From an uncultured Oscillospiraceae bacterium (GTDB lineage: Bacteria; Bacillota; Clostridia; Oscillospirales; Oscillospiraceae): DNA of 10,338 nucleotides. Where the stretch lies: NCBI GenBank assembly GCA_947624465.1, contig CANQKJ010000055.1, positions 1-10,338 of the forward strand, in the 5' to 3' direction. This document shows, in pieces, positions 5,861 to 10,338 of the stretch (position 1 is the first letter of the stretch; each line of letters begins with the position of its first letter). The translations under genes were made by a program, and so were the position numbers. A model generated the notes under the pieces. That model made no database searches and was not told the origin of the DNA. It saw nothing but the letters and a program-made list of their open reading frames with translations.

Positions 5861-5869
5861 TGTTATAAT
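5861..5869 (+). promoter_or_regulatory. Extended -10 promoter for the ylqF operon
   Basis: TGTTATAAT at 5861-5869 is an exact extended -10 (TGn plus perfect TATAAT). The -35 region falls in the T-tract of the preceding terminator (TGTTTT at 17-base spacing) and is poor. The start site would be near 5876, giving a leader of about 20 bases that carries the ribosome binding site AAGGAGG at 5881-5887. Confidence 0.75.
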
Positions 5870-5896
5870 ACCCGGAGAGAAAGGAGGCGTCCGCCC

Positions 5897-6772
5897 GTGA
5901 ACGTGCAGTGGTATCCCGGTCACATGACCAGGACCCGCCGGAAAATGGAGGAGGATCTGAAGCTGGTGGACCTGCTGTGCGAGGTGGTGGACGCCCGCAT
6001 CCCCGTCTCCAGCCGGAACCCGGACATCGACAGCCTGGCGGGGAGCAAGTCCCGGCTCATGATCTTCAACCGGGTGGACCAGGCCGACCCGGCCATGACC
6101 GCCAGGTGGATCGCCCGATACAGGGAGCGGGGCTTAGGCGTGCTGGAGACCGACGCGAGGCAGGGCAGAGGGGTGGGCCAGTTCCCCGCCGCCGTCCGCG
6201 CCGTATTGAAGGACAGGATCGAGGCCTGGAGGGCCAAGGGCCAGGTGGGCCGGCCCATCCGCGTCATGGTGGCGGGGATACCCAACGTGGGCAAATCCAC
6301 CTTCATCAACAAGGCGGCCCGCCGGAAGTCCGCCGTCACCGGGGGCCGGCCCGGCGTCACCAGGGGCAGGCAGTGGGTGACCGTCGACAGCGGCCTGGAG
6401 CTGCTGGACACCCCCGGCATCCTCTGGCCCAGGTTCGAGGACGAGACCACCGGCCTTCACCTGGCTTTCACCGGCGCGGTGAAGGACGAGATCATGGACA
6501 CGGAAACGCTGGGCTGCCATCTGATGGCCCTGCTGGGGGACCGCTATCCCCAGGCTTTGCTGGAGGGCTACAAGCTGAAGGAGCTGCCCGCCCGGGAGGA
6601 CGGGGAGAACGATGTGGCCTGGGGCTACCGTCTGCTGGAGGGGGCCGCCGTCCGCCGGGGGATGAAGATCTCCGGGGGCGAGGCCGACACCGAGCGGATG
6701 GCCAGGGTGCTGCTGGACGAGTTCCGCTCCGGCAAGCTGGGACGCTTTACACTGGAGGCGCCGGAGGGATGA
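5897..6772 (+). CDS. rbgA: Ribosome biogenesis GTPase RbgA (YlqF)
   Basis: A 291-residue, circularly permuted GTPase needed for late assembly of the 50S subunit. The N-terminal QWYPGHMTRTRRKM carries His9, the catalytic histidine of the family. Motif order is permuted as expected: G4-like NRVD at 58-61, then G1 GIPNVGKST at 127-135, the G2 region GVTRG at 153-157 and G3 DTPG at 171-174. The C-terminal helical RNA-binding domain covers about 195-285. The G4 motif is NRVD instead of NKxD, a change in the guanine-recognition element. The GTG start has AAGGAGG nine bases upstream. The stop overlaps the rnhB start (ATGA). The length is normal for the family (about 280-290). Confidence 0.96.
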   Translation: MNVQWYPGHMTRTRRKMEEDLKLVDLLCEVVDARIPVSSRNPDIDSLAGSKSRLMIFNRVDQADPAMTARWIARYRERGLGVLETDARQGRGVGQFPAAVRAVLKDRIEAWRAKGQVGRPIRVMVAGIPNVGKSTFINKAARRKSAVTGGRPGVTRGRQWVTVDSGLELLDTPGILWPRFEDETTGLHLAFTGAVKDEIMDTETLGCHLMALLGDRYPQALLEGYKLKELPAREDGENDVAWGYRLLEGAAVRRGMKISGGEADTERMARVLLDEFRSGKLGRFTLEAPEG

Positions 6773-7383
6773 ACACGATGGACCTTTGGCGCTACGAGCG
6801 GGAGGCCGCCCGGGCGGGCCGTTCCCCGGTCTGCGGCTGCGACGAGGCGGGGGCCGGCCCCCTGGCGGGGCGGGTGTACGCCGCCGCCGTCATCCTGCCG
6901 GAGGGGGCGGACCTGCCCGGCCTCAACGACTCCAAAAAGCTGACGGAGAAAAAGCGGGAGGCGCTGTTCCCCCTGATCCGGGAGCGGGCCCTGGCCTGGT
7001 CGGTGGCCTTCGTGGAGGCGGAGGAGATCGACGAGATCGACATCCTCAACGCCCGGATGAGGGCCATGCAGCTGGCCATGGACGGCCTGGAGCCAAGGGC
7101 GGAGTACGCCCTCATCGACGGCAACCGGGATCACGGCAGCAGGTGCGCCATCACCACGCCCCATGAGTGTATTGTAAAGGGAGATTCCCTGTCAGCCTCT
7201 ATCGCGGCGGCGTCGGTGCTGGCCAAGGTCAGCCGGGACCGCTATATGCTGAAGATGGCCGCGCTCTATCCTCAGTACGGCTTTGAGCGGCATAAGGGTT
7301 ACGGAACCGCGCTCCACTATGAGCGGCTGCGGCAGTACGGGCCCTGTCCCATCCACCGGCAAACCTTTCTGAAAAACCTATGA
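6769..7383 (+). CDS. rnhB: Ribonuclease HII
   Basis: A 204-residue enzyme that nicks DNA at embedded ribonucleotides and cuts RNA of RNA-DNA hybrids. The four metal-binding carboxylates are present: Asp25-Glu26 in CGCDEAG, Asp117 in LIDGN and Asp139 in KGDSLSASIAAASVLAK. NDSKKLTEKKRE at 53-64, the KVSRDRYM segment and HKGYGT are also typical. The motif normally read as GRG after DEA is GAG here (Gly28-Ala29-Gly30), and GPV after PLA is GRV. The ATG at 6769 overlaps the rbgA stop (ATGA) and has GGAGG ten bases upstream. A second ATG at 6778, with GGAGGG nine bases upstream, is an equally good start and would shorten the protein by three residues. Its own stop overlaps the next start. Confidence 0.96.
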   Translation: MNTMDLWRYEREAARAGRSPVCGCDEAGAGPLAGRVYAAAVILPEGADLPGLNDSKKLTEKKREALFPLIRERALAWSVAFVEAEEIDEIDILNARMRAMQLAMDGLEPRAEYALIDGNRDHGSRCAITTPHECIVKGDSLSASIAAASVLAKVSRDRYMLKMAALYPQYGFERHKGYGTALHYERLRQYGPCPIHRQTFLKNL

Positions 7384-7769
7384 GCGAGGAAAAACGAGAA
7401 ATCGGCGGCGCCCAGGCCAAGGTGAAGGGCAATTACGGGGAGCGGCTGGTGGCAGACGCTCTGGAGAAGAACCACTGGACCATCCTGGAGCGGAATTTCC
7501 GCAGCCGCTTCGGGGAGATCGACCTGATCGCCGCGGGCAAAGAGTACATCCTCTTTGTGGAGGTCAAACTCCGCAGGACGGCCCGCTTCGCGGAGGCCAG
7601 GGAGTTCGTCACAAAGGACAAGCAGCGGAAGCTGAAGGCCACGGCGGAGTGGTATCTCACCGGGCACCCCACGGCCCTTCAGCCCCGGTTCGACGTGGTG
7701 GAGGTCTACGCCCCCGACGGGGCCCAAACCGCCGATCCCGTCATACGCTACTGGCAGAACGCCTTTTAG
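7380..7769 (+). CDS. yraN: YraN / UPF0102 nuclease-fold protein
   Basis: A 129-residue protein of the UPF0102 family (PF02021), with a PD-(D/E)XK nuclease-like fold resembling Holliday-junction resolvases. The core residues are visible: Glu21 in GNYGERLVADAL, Asp48 in NFRSRFGEIDLIA, and Glu61 and Lys63 in FVEVKLRR. The C-terminal part FDVVEVY is also typical. The biological role is not established. The first about 15 residues extend beyond the core. The start ATG overlaps the rnhB stop (ATGA) and lacks an own ribosome binding site, so it depends on coupled translation. The rnhB-yraN linkage is common in bacteria. Confidence 0.95.
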   Translation: MSEEKREIGGAQAKVKGNYGERLVADALEKNHWTILERNFRSRFGEIDLIAAGKEYILFVEVKLRRTARFAEAREFVTKDKQRKLKATAEWYLTGHPTALQPRFDVVEVYAPDGAQTADPVIRYWQNAF

Positions 7770-7781
7770 GAGGGGATTCGG

Positions 7782-8702
7782 ATGGGAAAAATATCGGTAT
7801 TCGACGCCCACTGTGACACCATTTTGCGGTGTTTGAGAGAGAAAGAGGGCCTGTATCACAACGGCGGCATGGTCTCGCTGGAGAAAACGGAGCGGGCCTT
7901 TGACCGCTACTGCCAGCTTTTCGCCCTGTTCTCCACGGGGGAGGGCGTGGAGGAGCAGTACCGGGCGCTGCTGAAATGCTTTCAGGAGCAGATGGCCCAA
8001 AACAGGGACCGGATCGTCCAGTGCCGGACGGCGGAGGACGTGAAAAGCGCCCACGCCCAGGGCAAAGCGGCGGCCTTCCTGTCGGTGGAGGGGGCGGAGC
8101 TGCTGGGCTGCGACCCCGCGCGGCTGGATCAGGCGGCGGAGGCCGGCGTGGCGGCCGTCAACCTGACCTGGAACCACGCCAACGCCCTCAGCGGCTCCCA
8201 CAGCGACCACCCGGAGCGGGGGCTGACCCCGCTGGGGAAGCAGTTTGTGGCCCGGATGGAGGAGCTGCACATCCTGCCCGATGTGTCCCATCTGTCCGAG
8301 CCGGGGTTTTGGGACGTGGTGGAGCAGGCTGCGGGGCCTGTCCTCGCCAGCCATTCCAACGCAAAATTTGTCTGGGACCACACAAGGAACTTGACGGACG
8401 GGCAAATAACTGCGATAATAAAAAATCAGGGCGCCATCGGCCTCAACTTCTATACGGAGTTCGTGGGCGGCTCCCTGGACCTGGACGCGGTCCGGGCCCA
8501 CCTGGATCATATCCTGGCCTTGGGCGGTGAGCATACCGCCGCTCTTGGGGGCGACTGGGACGGGTGCGACACCATCGCGGCGCTGCCCGCCATCGACGCG
8601 CTGCCCAGACTCTACGAGCATCTGCTGTGTCATGGGTACCCAGAGACCCTTGTACAGGATATTTTTTACAACAATCTGATGAGAGTGGTGACCGCGCGAT
8701 GA
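7782..8702 (+). CDS. Membrane-dipeptidase family metallopeptidase (M19)
   Basis: A 306-residue protein of the renal dipeptidase / peptidase M19 family (PF01244), TIM-barrel enzymes with a two-zinc site that hydrolyse dipeptides, often with broad or D-amino-acid tolerance. The metal and catalytic residues can be read in order: His10 and Asp12 in DAHCDT, bridging Glu103 in SVEGAE, His132 in TWNHAN, His170 in DVSHLS, His191 in SHSNAK, Arg202 in RNLTD and Asp258 in GGDWDG. There is no signal peptide, so it acts in the cytoplasm. AGGAGG at 7768-7773 overlaps the yraN stop and lies 8 bases before the ATG. The stop overlaps the thrC start (ATGA). The substrate is unknown; peptide salvage or turnover of wall-derived dipeptides is possible. 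Confidence 0.93.
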   Translation: MGKISVFDAHCDTILRCLREKEGLYHNGGMVSLEKTERAFDRYCQLFALFSTGEGVEEQYRALLKCFQEQMAQNRDRIVQCRTAEDVKSAHAQGKAAAFLSVEGAELLGCDPARLDQAAEAGVAAVNLTWNHANALSGSHSDHPERGLTPLGKQFVARMEELHILPDVSHLSEPGFWDVVEQAAGPVLASHSNAKFVWDHTRNLTDGQITAIIKNQGAIGLNFYTEFVGGSLDLDAVRAHLDHILALGGEHTAALGGDWDGCDTIAALPAIDALPRLYEHLLCHGYPETLVQDIFYNNLMRVVTAR

Positions 8703-10186
8703 ACTATCTGAGCACACGGAACAAGGAACTGCGGATGACCCCCGCCCAGGCCATCGTCAAGGGGCTGGCCCCCGACGGCGGCCTCATGACCCCGGCGGTG
8801 ATCCCCCGCCTGCCCGCAAGGGCCATGGAGACCATGAAGGATATGTCTTACCGGCAGCGGGTGGTATATACCCTCAACAGCTTTCTGGAGGGCTTCTCCA
8901 GCTCGGAGCTGACCAGCTACGCCGCCTCCGCCTATGGCGGCGGCAAGTTCAGCCACCCCGACGTGGCCCCCGTGACCCGGCTGGACGACGGCACCTACTG
9001 CCTGGAGCTGTGGCACGGCCCTACCTGCGCCTTCAAGGACATGGCCCTGCAGCTGCTCCCCCATCTGCTGTCCGCCTCCCTGAGCAAGAGCGACGAGAGG
9101 AAGTCCGCCTGCATCCTGGTGGCCACCTCCGGCGACACGGGCAAGGCCGCTCTGGAGGGCTTCCGGGACGTGGACAGGACCAGGATCCTGGTGTTCTACC
9201 CCAAGGACGGCGTGTCTGAGATCCAGGAACTCCAGATGGTCACCCAGGAGGGCGGCAACGTTGGGGTCTGCGCCGTGGTGGGCAATTTCGACGACGCGCA
9301 GACCGGCGTGAAAAAGCTGTTCGCGGATGAGCGGCTGGCGGCGGACCTGGCGGAGCGGGGCTGGTTTTTGTCCTCCGCCAACTCCATCAACTGGGGCCGG
9401 GTGCTGCCCCAGATCGTGTACTACGCCTCCGCCTACTGCGACCTGCTGAAGACCGGGGCCGCCGCCCCCGGCCAGGAGGTCAACTTCTGTGTGCCCACCG
9501 GAAACTTCGGCAACATCCTGGCGGGCTACTACGCCAAGTGCATGGGGGTGCCCATCAAGAAGCTGATCTGCGCCTCCAACTCCAACAACATACTCACCGA
9601 TTTCATCAATACCGGCGTGTACGACCGCAACCGCACCTTCTACAACACCATCTCTCCCTCCATGGATATCCTCATCTCCAGCAATCTGGAGCGGATGCTC
9701 TTCGAGCTGTCCGGCCGGGACGACAAGCTGGTGCGGGACTACATGAACCAGCTCAGTGAGTTCGGCAGCTATCGGGTGGAGCCCTTCATCCGGGACAAGA
9801 TGCAGAAGCTCTTTTACGCCGGCTATACCGACGAGGACCAGACCAGGGCCACCATCGCGAAGCTGTGGGAGGAGCGTAAGTATCTCATCGACCCCCACAC
9901 CGCCGTGGCCTTCCACGTGCTGGACCAGTACCGGGCCGACACCGGGGACGACGCCCCCGCCGTGGTGGTGTCCACCGCCAGCCCCTTCAAGTTCTGCGAC
10001 AGCGTGCTGGAGGCCCTGGGCGTGCAGGAGCGCAAGGCGGGGCTGGACGGGCTGGATCAGCTGTCCGGGTTCACCGGCGTGGCGGCTCCGGCCTCTCTGA
10101 GCCAGCTGAAGGGCCGGCGGCCCCGGTTCACCGCTGTGGTGGAGAAGAAGGACATGGAGGCCCCTGTTCAGGCGTTCCTGCCGTAA
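8699..10186 (+). CDS. thrC: Threonine synthase
   Basis: A 495-residue pyridoxal-phosphate enzyme that converts O-phosphohomoserine to threonine. Residues 1-80 form the threonine-synthase N-terminal domain (MNYLSTRN, GLAPDGGLM). The catalytic lysine is Lys113 in WHGPTCAFKDMALQ. SGDTGKAAL at 144-152, SSANSINWGR near 225-234 and the phosphate-binding PTGNFGN at 266-272 are all intact. The length matches the longer class of ThrC with a C-terminal extension rather than the roughly 350-residue Bacillus type. The ATG overlaps the stop of the dipeptidase gene, and only a weak ribosome binding site precedes it. The usual partners thrB, hom or thrA are not in the window. Confidence 0.97.
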   Translation: MNYLSTRNKELRMTPAQAIVKGLAPDGGLMTPAVIPRLPARAMETMKDMSYRQRVVYTLNSFLEGFSSSELTSYAASAYGGGKFSHPDVAPVTRLDDGTYCLELWHGPTCAFKDMALQLLPHLLSASLSKSDERKSACILVATSGDTGKAALEGFRDVDRTRILVFYPKDGVSEIQELQMVTQEGGNVGVCAVVGNFDDAQTGVKKLFADERLAADLAERGWFLSSANSINWGRVLPQIVYYASAYCDLLKTGAAAPGQEVNFCVPTGNFGNILAGYYAKCMGVPIKKLICASNSNNILTDFINTGVYDRNRTFYNTISPSMDILISSNLERMLFELSGRDDKLVRDYMNQLSEFGSYRVEPFIRDKMQKLFYAGYTDEDQTRATIAKLWEERKYLIDPHTAVAFHVLDQYRADTGDDAPAVVVSTASPFKFCDSVLEALGVQERKAGLDGLDQLSGFTGVAAPASLSQLKGRRPRFTAVVEKKDMEAPVQAFLP

Positions 10187-10211
10187 CTCTGCGGATCTGT
10201 GAGGTGATCGT

Positions 10212-10338
10212 ATGGCACTGTACGCGATCGGCGACACCCACCTGTCCCTGGGCACGCCGGACAAGTCCATGGAGGTGTTCGGCCCAGGCTGGGCAGACTA
10301 CGTGGACCGGCTCCGGGAGGGCTTTTCCCAGGTGGGGG
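10212..10338 (+). CDS. Metallophosphoesterase (5' part, runs off window)
   Basis: The first 42 codons of a protein that starts MALYAIGDTHLSLGTPDKSM. The GDTH element supplies the Asp-x-His metal ligands of the calcineurin-like phosphoesterase superfamily (PF00149). The following FGPGW segment resembles a Firmicutes phosphohydrolase group (COG1768-like, from memory). The remaining motifs lie beyond the edge, so substrate and completeness cannot be judged. The start is well supported: GAGGTGATC at 10201-10209 is complementary to the 3' end of 16S rRNA. It lies 25 bases after thrC with no terminator between, so it is in the same operon. Confidence 0.85.
   Translation, partial: MALYAIGDTHLSLGTPDKSMEVFGPGWADYVDRLREGFSQVG

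Noticed and set aside
8666..10270. Long minus-strand open frame of 534 codons opposite thrC
   Set aside because: It is the GC-rich mirror of thrC, with a Gly/His/Gln/Val-rich composition, no family motif and no ribosome binding site. Similar mirrors at 7317-8717, 3612-4919, 4411-5298, 549-1637 and 1528-2418 were rejected for the same reason.

Overview
The window looks like an ordinary chromosomal stretch from a GC-rich, probably spore-forming member of the Bacillota, most likely class Clostridia and a relative of Flavonifractor, Pseudoflavonifractor or Oscillibacter. This is an inference. It rests on strong AGGAGG-type ribosome binding sites, the rplS - ylqF(rbgA) - rnhB order typical of Firmicutes, a DUF3842-type gene, a sporulation-like M23/M50 protease pair, and GC-rich codon use. 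I see no phage, insertion sequence, CRISPR array, tRNA or rRNA. Coding density is very high and no gene-free stretch exceeds about 160 bases.

Layout. (1) Positions 1-2412 hold an ABC importer of the TrpXYZ-like type: the 3' part of a substrate-binding lipoprotein gene, a permease and an ATPase. A strong internal terminator and a possible secondary promoter separate the binding protein from the permease. (2) Positions 2413-2460 hold a terminator shared by converging genes. (3) Positions 2461-3577 on the minus strand are a two-gene unit: a DUF3842-like Rossmann-type protein, then a Mrr-type nuclease domain fused to a membrane region. A textbook SigA promoter (TTGACG-17-TAAAAT) drives it. (4) Positions 3708-5286 on the plus strand are an overlapping pair, a membrane-anchored M23 (LytM) endopeptidase and an M50 intramembrane metalloprotease. 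This arrangement recalls spoIVFA-spoIVFB of the pro-sigma-K checkpoint, and a near-consensus sigma-E-like promoter lies just upstream. (5) Positions 5333-5784 hold rplS (L19) with a strong promoter and a possible structured leader, ending in nested terminators. (6) Positions 5861-10338 are a tightly packed operon, ylqF(rbgA) - rnhB - yraN - M19 dipeptidase - thrC - metallophosphoesterase, with three ATGA stop/start overlaps. It starts from an extended -10 promoter and runs off the window.

Functionally, region 6 joins ribosome assembly (RbgA), genome maintenance (RNase HII, YraN), peptide turnover and threonine synthesis, and looks like a housekeeping operon. The most interesting part is region 4: a candidate mother-cell regulated protease module whose LytM partner keeps every zinc ligand and whose M50 protein appears to lack the C-terminal CBS domain. 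Smaller oddities are an altered GRG motif in RNase HII and an altered G4 motif in RbgA.
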